DNA of 64,000 bases from Pseudoalteromonas distincta (GTDB taxonomy: Bacteria; Pseudomonadota; Gammaproteobacteria; Enterobacterales; Alteromonadaceae): assembly GCF_000814675.1 (NCBI RefSeq), contig NZ_JWIG01000029.1, forward strand, positions 310,001 to 374,000, written 5' to 3'. How positions within the stretch are numbered: position 1 is the stretch's first letter; the number at the start of each line of letters is the position of its first letter. The position numbers and the translations under genes were made by a program. Positions 54,971 to 63,610 of this stretch are shown here, one piece after another. Under the pieces are notes generated by a model, which saw nothing but the letters and a program-made list of their open reading frames with translations, was not told where the DNA came from and ran no database searches.

Positions 54971-55978
54971 CTAGTCTTTTTTAGGAAGTAAACCAAAGTG
55001 ATGGTATGCACTGTCAGACACTATGCGCCCGCGTGGTGTACGCTGAATAAATCCTTGCTGGATTAAAAATGGCTCTATTACATCTTCTATTGTTTCGCGC
55101 TCTTCACCAATAGCAGCCGCTACATTGTCGAGCCCTACTGGGCCGCCCATAAATTTTTCGATTATGGCGAGTAAATATTTGCGGTCCATATAATCAAAAC
55201 CACTTTTATCTACGTCAATCATATCAAGGGCTTGCTTAGCTACATCGGCGTTTACTGTGCCGTCAGATTTTACTTGAGTGTAATCGCGTACACGGCGCAA
55301 TAAGCGGTTTGCAATACGTGGTGTGCCGCGTGAGCGCTGGGCAATTTCGGTAGCGCCATCGTCACACATTTCTAAATCAAGGTAATGTGCTGAACGCCCT
55401 ACTATGTGCGATAAATCTTCTACAGAATAAAACTCTAATCGCTGCACAATTCCAAAACGGTCACGCAGTGGCGATGTAAGCGAGCCTGCTCGTGTGGTTG
55501 CACCAATAAGTGTAAATGCAGGTAAGTCTAATTTAATAGAACGCGCAGCTGGGCCTTCACCAATCATTATATCAAGCTGGTAGTCTTCCATTGCGGGATA
55601 TAGTATTTCTTCAACTTGCGGGCTTAGCCTGTGTATTTCATCGATAAACAGTACGTCGCCCTCTTCTAAATTAGTAAGTAGAGCAGCTAAATCGCCTGCT
55701 TTTTCAAGTACAGGGCCTGATGTTGTTTTAATACTTACGTGTAATTCATTGGCTACAATATTTGCAAGCGTGGTTTTACCAAGCCCAGGTGGGCCAAATA
55801 TTAATAAATGATCGAGCGCTTCACCACGGGTTCGGGCAGCTTCAATAAAAATTTCCATTTGCTGCTTAACATGAGGCTGGCCTCTGTAGTCGGCTAAAAG
55901 TTTTGGTCTTATTGCACGATCTATAGAGTCTTCATTTGTTTTTTCAGTCGCATCAATTAAGCGATCCGCTTCAATCAT
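54971..55978 (-). CDS. ruvB: Holliday junction branch-migration ATPase RuvB
   Basis: RuvB is the hexameric AAA+ motor of RuvAB branch migration. The 335-residue protein has GPPGLGKTTLANIVANEL (Walker A), DVLFIDEIHRLSPQVEEILYPAMEDY (Walker B), the sensor 1 region FTLIGATTRAG, and the arginine finger in TSPLRDRFGI. The winged helix at the end has RTPRGRIVSDSAYHHFG. It follows ruvA by seven bases as the last gene of ruvC-ruvA-ruvB. Confidence 0.98.
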   Translation of the reverse strand: MIEADRLIDATEKTNEDSIDRAIRPKLLADYRGQPHVKQQMEIFIEAARTRGEALDHLLIFGPPGLGKTTLANIVANELHVSIKTTSGPVLEKAGDLAALLTNLEEGDVLFIDEIHRLSPQVEEILYPAMEDYQLDIMIGEGPAARSIKLDLPAFTLIGATTRAGSLTSPLRDRFGIVQRLEFYSVEDLSHIVGRSAHYLDLEMCDDGATEIAQRSRGTPRIANRLLRRVRDYTQVKSDGTVNADVAKQALDMIDVDKSGFDYMDRKYLLAIIEKFMGGPVGLDNVAAAIGEERETIEDVIEPFLIQQGFIQRTPRGRIVSDSAYHHFGLLPKKD

Positions 55979-55985
55979 GGGTTAC

Positions 55986-56603
55986 TCACAACATAGATTT
56001 TAAAGATTCTCTAATAAGAACCTCAGTAGACATATCGGGTTTACTTATCGATTTTACTGCTTTTTGAGCTTGTGGCAATTTATAACCTAATGCAAGCAGT
56101 GCCGATACGGCATCATCCGCTGCATTATTAGCAATTGTTGCATCGCTCATTGGCTCTATTACTGCGCTGTCGCTAAATGGCGTAAATAAATCATTACCCC
56201 AATCTTTTAGCCTGTCTTTCATTTCGAGTACTAAACGCTCGGCTGTTTTTTTACCTACACCGGGTAATTTAACAAGCGATGTTGAGTCTTCGTTATTTAC
56301 ACAACTTACAAATTGTTTTGCCGACATGCCCGATAAAATAGCTAAGCCAAGTTTTGGCCCTACGCCATTTGCTTTTAATAGCTCTCTAAACAAGGCACGT
56401 TCAACTTTATTATTAAAACCAAACAATAGTTGAGCATCTTCACGCACTACAAAGTGAGTGTAAACAATCGCATTTTCACCAATTTTTGGTAAGTCGTAAA
56501 AACAGGTCATTGGCATTTGTACTTCGTAACCTACACCACTTACTTCGAGTAATATTTCTGGTGGCTGTTTTTCGACTAAAATACCATTTAAGCGGCCTAT
56601 CAT
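55986..56603 (-). CDS. ruvA: Holliday junction-binding protein RuvA
   Basis: RuvA binds four-way junctions and loads RuvB. The 205-residue protein has the N-terminal OB fold (MIGRLNGILVEKQPPEILLEVSGVGYEVQMP), two helix-hairpin-helix motifs (LLKANGVGPKLGLAILSG and LVKLPGVGKKTAERLVLEMKDRL), and the C-terminal RuvB-binding domain (AVSALLALGYKLPQAQKAV). It starts two bases after the ruvC stop. Confidence 0.98.
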   Translation of the reverse strand: MIGRLNGILVEKQPPEILLEVSGVGYEVQMPMTCFYDLPKIGENAIVYTHFVVREDAQLLFGFNNKVERALFRELLKANGVGPKLGLAILSGMSAKQFVSCVNNEDSTSLVKLPGVGKKTAERLVLEMKDRLKDWGNDLFTPFSDSAVIEPMSDATIANNAADDAVSALLALGYKLPQAQKAVKSISKPDMSTEVLIRESLKSML

Positions 56604-56605
56604 AA

Positions 56606-57130
56606 TTATTTCCTTAAACGTCCTCTAACGGTTTTGCTTGCGCTGCCCGCTAGTTTAATTAAATTTTGTTCTGAGTGGGCGTGGCAAATCGCAATAGCGA
56701 GTGCATCAGCTGCATCGGCCTGTGGCGTACCGGGTAATTTTAAAATATTTTTTACCATGTGTTGCACTTGTGTTTTATCTGCGCCACCGTTGCCTACTAC
56801 TGCTTGCTTAATTTGCCTAGCTGAGTATTCAAATACGGGTAAGTCGGCCATTGCAGCGCCAACAATCGCAGCGCCTCTAGCTTGGCCTAGTTTTAAAGCT
56901 GAATCGGGGTTGTGCGCCATAAATACTTTTTCAATGGCAAAGGTTTCTGGCGAAAACTGCTCAATAAGCTGTGTAATGCCTTGGTAGATCATTTTAAGCC
57001 TAACCGGAAAAGGATGATCGGCTAACTTAATACAGCCACTGCCTAAGTATGTAAATTTAGAACCTTGATGGGCAACAACACCATATCCGGTCAAACGTGA
57101 ACCAGGATCGATCCCTAAAATGATGGCCAA
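56606..57130 (-). CDS. ruvC: Holliday junction resolvase RuvC
   Basis: RuvC cuts Holliday junctions as a dimer. The 174-residue protein has the catalytic aspartate in AIILGIDPGSRLTGYG, the glutamates in FAIEKVFM and nearby, and the closing PQADAADALAIAICHAH with the last two acidic residues. I prefer the TTG start at 57130: GGAG lies six bases before it, and the protein then starts MAIILGIDPGS as in other RuvC proteins. The ATG at 57142 would add four residues and has no ribosome site. Confidence 0.94.
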   Translation of the reverse strand: MAIILGIDPGSRLTGYGVVAHQGSKFTYLGSGCIKLADHPFPVRLKMIYQGITQLIEQFSPETFAIEKVFMAHNPDSALKLGQARGAAIVGAAMADLPVFEYSARQIKQAVVGNGGADKTQVQHMVKNILKLPGTPQADAADALAIAICHAHSEQNLIKLAGSASKTVRGRLRK

Positions 57131-57211
57131 ACAGCGCTCCATTGTTATTATTTTTAAATTACGCTAATAATGCCAGAGCACTGTATAAATTACCAGTATA
57201 AAGAAAAACAA

Positions 57212-57238
57212 AAATGCCCACGTACTAGGTGGGCATTT
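57212..57238 (-). terminator. Terminator of the ybbA-ybbP operon
   Basis: AAATGCCCAC/GTGGGCATTT, a ten-base perfect stem with a seven-base loop and a T-run on the minus strand, about 20 bases after the permease stop. Confidence 0.8.
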
Positions 57239-57259
57239 ACAGAGCATGTTAGTTTAAGC

Positions 57260-59767
57260 TTACCCTAGAGCACGCACTAATCCTTGGGTGTTTTGTTTAA
57301 GTGTTCGGGCAATCATTAAATAACCTAAACCTGCCACAAATACGCCGCCAGCTACCGGACCTATAATCCATATATGTGGGTGTAACTTACCTGCTAAATC
57401 AAACATTTGTTGCTGCACAATCAAAAGCGCTATATCACTAAAAAATGCAGCCACTAAACCAGCTAAACCGCCTAGTAATAAAAACTCATACAGGGTCGCG
57501 TTTTTAATTAATCGGCTTTTAGCGCCAAGCGTTCGAAGTATTACAATTTCTTGCATGCGCTCACCTAAACTAGCTTGCACTTGCGATATAAGTACAAGCG
57601 CGCCACACAGCACAACAATGGCAAGTACAAAGCCAATGGCGAGCGATACTTGCGAAATAGTTGTTTGGATTTGCTTAACAAAGTTATCAATATCAATGGC
57701 TGTAATAGTAGGGTAAGTACGCAATAACTGGCTAAAGTCACGCTTTTGATCTGGGTTTATACGTACCGACGAAATATACGTCGCCGGAAAATCTGCAAGT
57801 ACATCTGGGCTTAAAATAATAAAAAAGTTAGGTTTAAGCGTGGCCCAATTAACTTTGCGCACACTGGTAATTTTAGCGTCGAACGACTGCGAACCAATTA
57901 AAAATGTGAGCGTATCGCCTATCTCAACATCTAAACGCTCAAGCATCGACTCCTCTACTGAGGCTTCAGCCATCGCATTCTCACCAAACCACGTACCTTG
58001 TGTTACTTCATTTTGGTCAGGCACATCTTTAAGCCATGTAAGATTTAGCTCGCGGCCAATACCTGCACGTGCTTCTTCGTCTTTTTTCTCGTTGTCTTGC
58101 AGCGATACTGAACGTGCTACCAACTCGCCATTCACCGCATTTACGCGCCCACGAATAGTGGGATAAAACTCTGATACTTGAATAGCTTTTTGAGCTAAAT
58201 ATTCATTAATTGGCTCAAGCTCATTTTGCGTAATATTAACTAAAAACGCATTAGGCGCGTCGCTTGGAAGTTGCGACTGCCAATCAGATATCATGTCGTT
58301 TTTAAGTACCACTAAAAACAGCAGTAATTTAATCGCTAACGAAAAACTAATTAACTGTACCGCGTTCACATTTGCACGCTTTTGGATAGATGCAATTGCA
58401 AGCGACCAACTGTTACCTGGCTTAAGTCCTAATTTTCGACCGCCACCAAATATTAATTTAGATACTAAAAACAACACACCAATTAGCGCAAGTGTTGATA
58501 TAAACAAAATAAGCGTTATTTTTATGTTGTTACTAAATAACCACATTAATAAAAATACAGTTAGCGCACTCATGCCTAAATGCACACGACTTACTGCCAA
58601 CTTGTCACCTAAGTTACGGCGCAGAACTCTAAGCGGTGGAATATCAAATAAATCAAATAACGGTTTAATAGAAAACATAACAGCACAAATTACGCCAGTG
58701 CTTATAGCCACCAGCCAAGGTTTAAAGCCACCTAAAGGTAACTCTGTGCCCATACTTTTTGATAAGTAACTTGTTGCTATTTCTTGCAAGCCATAACCAA
58801 TTAACAGCCCTATACTTACCGCCATTGCACATACAAGCAATAAATGAAGCATGTATATTTTGCGGATCATTGAGCGGCTACCGCCGAGCGTTTTCATCAT
58901 CGCTACTGGGTCGTATTGGCGTTCACAATAACGTTTTGCTGAAACAGCTATAGCCACTGCTGCCAAAATAATACCTAATAGGCCTGCAAGTAATAAAAAG
59001 CTCTCTGCGCGGTTTAAACTATTTGAAATAGGTGATTGGCGGTCTTTAACGCCGTACCATTGTTGGTTTTCTTTCATTTGTGGTTTAAGCCACTCGTAAA
59101 AGCTATTTATGTCGGCCTCACTGCCTGCATAAAGTTGGCGGTAATAAACACGACTACCCGGCTGCACAACTTCGGTTTTTGCCACATCGTCAATATTGAT
59201 AAGCACGCGGCGGCTGCTCGAAAATACATTAAATGGCGCATCGGGCTCTTCTACAATAACTTTTGAAACATTAAATAATGCAGCACCAAGCTCTACTTGC
59301 GCGCCTATATCAATATTTAAACTGTAAAATACCGATTCACTTAGCCACACATTACCCGGCGTTGGTCCGCTATTAGCAACTTTAGTTTCACCGGTTAGGG
59401 TATCTTTAACTTTTAACTGCCCTTTTAGCGGGTACGCATTAGATGCCGCTTTTACTGAGCTAAACTGCATTTCATCATCGGCAAACAACATAGTGTCGAA
59501 GTACACCATTTGCGCCGTTTTTAAATTTTGGCTCTGTGCTTTAGTAATAAAAGCAGTATCGAGAACATGATCGCTTGCAAGTACACGGTCTGCAGCAATA
59601 AAAGCACTGCTTTTTTGCGCAATACTTTGCCCTATTCGCTCAGTAACCATCGACAGTGTAAGCACGGTTAAAACAGCAAGGGCGATAGCTGCGCTTATAA
59701 CCGTGAGCTCACCACGGCGGAATTCTCGCGAAAATAACTTAAGCGCTAACTTAACCCACATTAGCAA
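57260..59767 (-). CDS. ybbP: FtsX-like ABC transporter permease (YbbP family)
   Basis: An 835-residue permease of the MacB/FtsX-type, with about ten helices in two halves. An N-terminal helix (LTVISAAIALAVLTVLTLSMV) is followed by a large periplasmic loop, a helical cluster around 265-420, a second periplasmic part, and a final group of helices (SLAIGFVLAIVVLCGALVLI to the end). In E. coli YbbA-YbbP is thought to work on lipids or membrane stress, coupled to TesA. It overlaps ybbA by 17 bases and should form one transporter with it. Confidence 0.9.
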   Translation of the reverse strand: MLMWVKLALKLFSREFRRGELTVISAAIALAVLTVLTLSMVTERIGQSIAQKSSAFIAADRVLASDHVLDTAFITKAQSQNLKTAQMVYFDTMLFADDEMQFSSVKAASNAYPLKGQLKVKDTLTGETKVANSGPTPGNVWLSESVFYSLNIDIGAQVELGAALFNVSKVIVEEPDAPFNVFSSSRRVLINIDDVAKTEVVQPGSRVYYRQLYAGSEADINSFYEWLKPQMKENQQWYGVKDRQSPISNSLNRAESFLLLAGLLGIILAAVAIAVSAKRYCERQYDPVAMMKTLGGSRSMIRKIYMLHLLLVCAMAVSIGLLIGYGLQEIATSYLSKSMGTELPLGGFKPWLVAISTGVICAVMFSIKPLFDLFDIPPLRVLRRNLGDKLAVSRVHLGMSALTVFLLMWLFSNNIKITLILFISTLALIGVLFLVSKLIFGGGRKLGLKPGNSWSLAIASIQKRANVNAVQLISFSLAIKLLLFLVVLKNDMISDWQSQLPSDAPNAFLVNITQNELEPINEYLAQKAIQVSEFYPTIRGRVNAVNGELVARSVSLQDNEKKDEEARAGIGRELNLTWLKDVPDQNEVTQGTWFGENAMAEASVEESMLERLDVEIGDTLTFLIGSQSFDAKITSVRKVNWATLKPNFFIILSPDVLADFPATYISSVRINPDQKRDFSQLLRTYPTITAIDIDNFVKQIQTTISQVSLAIGFVLAIVVLCGALVLISQVQASLGERMQEIVILRTLGAKSRLIKNATLYEFLLLGGLAGLVAAFFSDIALLIVQQQMFDLAGKLHPHIWIIGPVAGGVFVAGLGYLMIARTLKQNTQGLVRALG

Positions 59768-60473
59768 CGTCCTCTACTTGGCTTTTTACCAGTAAACCCG
59801 CTTCTATTTGAATAATGTGCTCACATTTTTGTGCAAGCCCTTCATCGTGAGTCACCAAAATAAGCGTAGTGCCGTGTTGCGTGTTTAAATCAAATAATAA
59901 CGACTCAATCATTTTACCGTTTTTGCTGTCTAAATTAGCCGAAGGCTCATCAGCAAATAGTATTTTAGGTGTACCAATAAATGCTCGCGCAATAGCAACA
60001 CGCTGTTGCTCACCGCCAGAGAGTTGCGACGGGTAATGATCAATTCGATGGCTCAAGCCTACTTTTTCAAGTAATGCAATTGCTTGCTCTTTTGCATCAC
60101 TTTCACCAGCAAGCTCTGCTGGTAGCATAACGTTTTCAAGTGCCGTTAAGCTTTGTACTAACATAAACGATTGAAACACAAATCCAATTTTAGCCGCGCG
60201 CAGTGCAGCACGCTCTTCTTCATCTAAATTGTGTAATGGCTCGCCATCTAAAAATATTTCACCGCTGCTGGCGGTATCCAGCCCTGCTAATAAACTGAGT
60301 AACGTTGATTTACCAGAGCCCGACGTGCCAACTATAGCAACAGACTCACCATGCTTGACATTAAAGCTGATGTCGCTGAGGATGGGCAGCTCACCTTCAA
60401 AGGTAGAGACTACTTTAGACAAACCATTAACCTGAATTATATTTAATTGAGAAAGCGCTGACATATGACTCAT
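59751..60473 (-). CDS. ybbA: ABC transporter ATP-binding protein (YbbA family)
   Basis: A 240-residue LolD/MacB-type ATPase. Walker A is GTSGSGKSTLLSLLAG, the Q-loop FVFQSFMLVQSLTALENVMLP, the signature LSGGEQQRVAIARAF, and Walker B ILFADEPSANLD. It pairs with the YbbP permease. The ATG at 60473 has AAGGA just before it; a second ATG at 60464 is possible. Either way its 5' end overlaps or abuts tesA, which runs in the other direction. Confidence 0.94.
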   Translation of the reverse strand: MSHMSALSQLNIIQVNGLSKVVSTFEGELPILSDISFNVKHGESVAIVGTSGSGKSTLLSLLAGLDTASSGEIFLDGEPLHNLDEEERAALRAAKIGFVFQSFMLVQSLTALENVMLPAELAGESDAKEQAIALLEKVGLSHRIDHYPSQLSGGEQQRVAIARAFIGTPKILFADEPSANLDSKNGKMIESLLFDLNTQHGTTLILVTHDEGLAQKCEHIIQIEAGLLVKSQVEDVANVG

Positions 60474-61088
60474 TCAATCCTTCGTTTAGTATTCATTTTA
60501 TTTTTAGTTATCAAACCGCTGAGCGCAGCAGCCGACAACACGATTTTAATACTCGGTGACAGTTTAAGCGCAGCCTACGGACTTCAACAAGAAGAAGGCT
60601 GGGTAAAATTGTTACAAGATAAATACGATGACGAACAAGCCGACATTGAACTTATCAACGCCAGTATTAGTGGCGAAACATCTGGTGGAGCCCTACGCCG
60701 TTTAGATGCATTGCTTGAGCAATACGAACCCACTCATGTACTTATTGAGCTAGGTGCTAATGACGGTTTACGTGGTTTTCCAGTTAAAAAAATGCAAACT
60801 AACTTAACGTCTCTTATTCAAAAAAGCCAAGCAGCTAATGCGATGACCGCCTTAATGGAGATTTACATTCCCCCTAATTACGGTCCGCGTTACAGTAAAA
60901 TGTTTACTGACACTTTTTCGCGCGTTAGCGAAGAAACAAATGCGCATTTAATGAACTTTTTTATGCTCGATATTGCCAGTCAACCTGAGCTAATGCAAAA
61001 CGATAGTTTACACCCTAACAAAAAAGCTCAGCCATTAATACGAGATGAGATGTATGACTCGATCAAAAAGTGGTTAAATAAAGACTAG
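60465..61088 (+). CDS. tesA: Periplasmic acyl-CoA thioesterase/lysophospholipase TesA
   Basis: TesA is a multifunctional SGNH hydrolase (thioesterase I, protease I, lysophospholipase L1). The 207-residue protein has a signal peptide ending in SAAADN and the blocks ILGDSLSAAYG (catalytic Ser), ISGETSGG, LIELGANDGLRG, and NDSLHPNKKAQ (catalytic Asp and His). It is divergent from ybbAP, as in E. coli, with the two start codons within ten bases of each other. Confidence 0.96.
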   Translation: MTHSILRLVFILFLVIKPLSAAADNTILILGDSLSAAYGLQQEEGWVKLLQDKYDDEQADIELINASISGETSGGALRRLDALLEQYEPTHVLIELGANDGLRGFPVKKMQTNLTSLIQKSQAANAMTALMEIYIPPNYGPRYSKMFTDTFSRVSEETNAHLMNFFMLDIASQPELMQNDSLHPNKKAQPLIRDEMYDSIKKWLNKD

Positions 61089-61159
61089 CTAATTAATACA
61101 CCGCAGGGGTGCCTTTTTAGGTCTCTTGCGTAATAAACACCCAAACAAACAATCGCTTA

Positions 61160-61187
61160 TTGATTTTTAAAAAAATACACGTACTAT
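61160..61187 (+). promoter_or_regulatory. Probable promoter of tRNA-Pro
   Basis: TTGATT (61160-61165) and TACTAT (61182-61187) with a 16-base spacer, ending 12 bases before the tRNA. Confidence 0.5.
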
Positions 61188-61199
61188 TGCAAACAACGT

Positions 61200-61276
61200 C
61201 GGTATGTAGCGCAGCTTGGTAGCGCACTGTCATGGGGTGGCAGGGGTCGAGAGTTCGAATCTCTCCATACCGACCA
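61200..61276 (+). tRNA. tRNA-Pro(GGG)
   Basis: 77 bases with encoded CCA; acceptor CGGTATG/CATACCG, anticodon stem CTGTC/GGCAG with loop ATGGGGT (anticodon GGG), T-stem GAGAG/CTCTC with loop TTCGAAT. It marks the border between conserved genes and the accessory genes that follow; no repeat of its 3' end was seen downstream in the window. Confidence 0.95.
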
Positions 61277-61412
61277 ATTAATAACATCTTAGATTTAAAT
61301 TTAATCCAGAGCCTTCAATTCTTCCGTAAAATAATACTTTCAACGTTAATTGATATCACGAGTGTCTAGGTGTAAGGTTAATTTCAGATCTAAATTTATT
61401 TGAGGCGGTAAA

Positions 61413-61565
61413 ATGAGTGAAAATAAGAAAAAAATCACAAAGAGTATGATTTTAAGATCTGTTGCTAGCTCTACTGCCATCGAAACTGGCGAAACAGTTA
61501 AAACAATAGAGAAAAAGCTAAAAGCAAACAAACTCAAATATGAGTCTCTTTCGCTCGCTATTTAA
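61413..61565 (+). CDS. 50-residue ORF, possible Fic antitoxin
   Basis: A 50-codon ORF starting ATG with GAGGCGG seven bases upstream. The protein is basic at the start (SENKKKITKSMIL), helical in the middle (RSVASSTAIETGETVKTIEKKLKANKLKYES), and ends SLSLAI. S20-x3-E24 resembles the inhibitory [S/T]xxxE[G/N] helix of VbhA-type Fic antitoxins, although position 25 is Thr with Gly at 26. It converges on the fic gene and overlaps its 3' end by eight bases. The coding status is supported by the ribosome site; the antitoxin role is a guess from motif and neighbour. Confidence 0.5.
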   Translation: MSENKKKITKSMILRSVASSTAIETGETVKTIEKKLKANKLKYESLSLAI

Positions 61566-62172
61566 TTATATCTCTCACAAGCCTTTCAATGTGTTGGTAA
61601 TTTTTATTTACACCCGCTTGAATTGACTTGAAATAAAAGTCTTTATGCTCGTCCCACAAGCTATAATCAAGCGTTCCTTTACCAGCTTTACTGCACAAAA
61701 AATCCATTAATAAACGGCTTATCCTACCGTTACCTTCACGAAATGGATGAATTAAAATAAACTCAACATGGCTCTGCGCTATAAATGACACAAGCTCTTC
61801 ATCTGTCATTTCTGGTAAATTATTAAATCGAGATAAATACTCACCTTCAAATAACCTAATATTTTTCTCAATTTGTAAAGGCGACATAAACTGAAATCCG
61901 CCCTTGCCCATATCAATACTTCTTATTTTACCTGCCCATTCGTATACATTACCTAGCCACTGCCTGTGCCAATTAGCAATATTTTGAAAAGAAAATGTAC
62001 CATTTTTTGAGTCAGTCGTCGTAAAAATTTTTTCATATAGCTTAACTAAAAGAACGGCTTCAATATCATCCATTTCCGTTTCATCAACAATCGCTAACTT
62101 GTTTGCTAAAACTAGCCTTTCAGACCCAGGTTGATATTGCGCTTCAACAGAGTCACTTTCGTATTTAGACAT
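61558..62172 (-). CDS. Fic/DOC-family protein (probable AMP transferase)
   Basis: A 204-residue Fic-domain protein. The full catalytic motif HPFREGNGRISR is at residues 142-153, with the preceding flap region IRSIDMGKGGFQFMSP. The N-terminus YQPGSERLVLANKLAI is like class I Fic proteins of the E. coli Fic type, which lack their own inhibitory helix and need a separate antitoxin. No S/TxxxE[G/N] helix is seen in its own ends. I chose the ATG at 62172; 29 upstream codons in frame do not look like Fic sequence. No upstream antitoxin gene is seen, but a 50-codon ORF converges on its end. Confidence 0.88.
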   Translation of the reverse strand: MSKYESDSVEAQYQPGSERLVLANKLAIVDETEMDDIEAVLLVKLYEKIFTTTDSKNGTFSFQNIANWHRQWLGNVYEWAGKIRSIDMGKGGFQFMSPLQIEKNIRLFEGEYLSRFNNLPEMTDEELVSFIAQSHVEFILIHPFREGNGRISRLLMDFLCSKAGKGTLDYSLWDEHKDFYFKSIQAGVNKNYQHIERLVRDIIK

Positions 62173-62341
62173 TTTATTGAACCAGTAAAATAATGAGTGT
62201 AAAAGTGCGTACCAACCAATGCAAGTAACCTTTAGCGTTGCCCATTTTATGTAAGTCAAAACTTAATAAGTCACCAAATATTAAATACCACAATAAAACT
62301 AAATGGCAAACTTAAAGATAATCAAGCACCAAACATCTTAA

Positions 62342-62833
62342 TACTCATTATCAACACAAATAGCATTCTCTGCGGGGCTTCGTGCACATGAATTGTTGAC
62401 CATAGCCAAAGTTGAAGAGCGCAAAGCAGATAAACGGCCAGCTTTTGATTCAAAATGATCTGGCAGAAACGGCGTGCTATATACAGTGACAGGTAAAGGA
62501 GGTTTAACACGCGAAGTACTAATACCCCACGATTTAGCAGCTAAATTAGAACTTCGTAAATTTAAACAACCTGTCACTGTGGTTGATAGAAAAATAAGCT
62601 ACTTACAGCGCTACGATATTGGAAGGGGTAAAAAGTGGTCGGATTCATTTAATAAAGCATCAAACCGTACTCTCTCTTTTTCCAATGGTGCACATGGGCT
62701 CAGGCATAGCTACGCACAAGAAAGACTATTAGAGTTGATACTTAACCAATATCCGTATCAAATAGCATTAGAAACCGTTTCACAAGAGATGGGGCATTTT
62801 AGGCCTGAGATTACTGAGGTGTATTTAAGATAA
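62342..62833 (+). pseudogene. Decayed tyrosine-recombinase (integrase) gene fragment
   Basis: In one frame the sequence reads AFSAGLRAHELLTIAK, an in-frame TGA at 62456-62458, then RNGVLYTVTGKGGLTREVLIPHDL, and finally AHGLRHSYAQERL and MGHFRPEITEVYLR. These are the arginine, HxxR and tyrosine regions of a phage-type integrase. The N-terminal DNA-binding half is missing (a stop lies just before 62342), and the TGA breaks the remaining part. The 3' part from 62474 is still open for 119 codons but lacks the first catalytic arginine, so it cannot be active. Confidence 0.85.
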
Positions 62834-62920
62834 TCAACTTTATAAGCTATCGTGATGTTTAAACTTATACCTGATTAAATTTAGGAAAAAACGAGTCACC
62901 CATGCGCACTCTTACCATCA

Positions 62921-63610
62921 CTATATTACTTTGGCTAAAAACTCATTTTTGCCGTAAGCCATTGTCAATCTCCTAGAAATACTACTGATTATAGACTTAC
63001 AACAATTAATATATTCTTCATAGTCTTTATTCTCAATACCTTGTCGTTTTTTACCATGAGAAATATCATTTCTAACGTTCAGCAACTTGTTTAATGGAGC
63101 GTAAATATCCTTGAGATCTTTGTATTCCAAACCTACTTGATAAAGAAGCTTTTCTAAAACTTGCTGACCAACATTACTTTCCGTATTAATATAACCATCC
63201 GGAACTTTTACAATATGTCCATGTATAGTAGTAATGTTCTCTACAAATTCAACTTGCCTAAATAAGGTATGCAATTTAGTTTCATTTGGAAGACTTTTTT
63301 TAAAAACTCGTGATTTTTTGTCCTTATTATTTAATGCAATAAACTCTTTATGAAGTGTTGCTGCAGCAATTACTGGCGTTACCTGTGAACAAAGAAGGTT
63401 TTTTTTATTAATCTCATCAATGTAAAGCGAGAATGCAAACTGTACAAACCCCTCGATATGCGCATAAATCAAACAAACTATCGAGCGTCTAATCCTCATC
63501 TGATCTTCTAATTTAGTCATTCGCCTTTGTGAGTTATCGAGAAATCTAATTTCGTCCTCTCTCCACTCTCTTTCAGCTTCAATCTGCTCTTGAAAATTAG
63601 ACAAACTCAT
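62921..63610 (-). CDS. HEPN-domain nuclease (MAE_28990/MAE_18760 type)
   Basis: A 229-residue helical protein. The first part has QIEAEREWREDEIRFLDN and RRSIVCLIYAHIEGFVQFAFSLYIDEI, typical of the MAE_28990/MAE_18760 group. The HEPN catalytic motif Rx4H is RNDISH at 180-185, followed by GKKRQG. HEPN proteins of this type are predicted RNases in toxin-antitoxin or phage-defence loci. The start codon touches the end of the upstream DUF262-like gene (one-base overlap), so they form a pair. Family naming is from memory of the sequence pattern. Confidence 0.8.
   Translation of the reverse strand: MSLSNFQEQIEAEREWREDEIRFLDNSQRRMTKLEDQMRIRRSIVCLIYAHIEGFVQFAFSLYIDEINKKNLLCSQVTPVIAAATLHKEFIALNNKDKKSRVFKKSLPNETKLHTLFRQVEFVENITTIHGHIVKVPDGYINTESNVGQQVLEKLLYQVGLEYKDLKDIYAPLNKLLNVRNDISHGKKRQGIENKDYEEYINCCKSIISSISRRLTMAYGKNEFLAKVI

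Noticed and set aside
62338..62577. Minus-strand open frames of 62 and 79 codons opposite the integrase fragment.
   Set aside because: The plus-strand frame shows clear integrase similarity; the minus frames have no motif or start signal.
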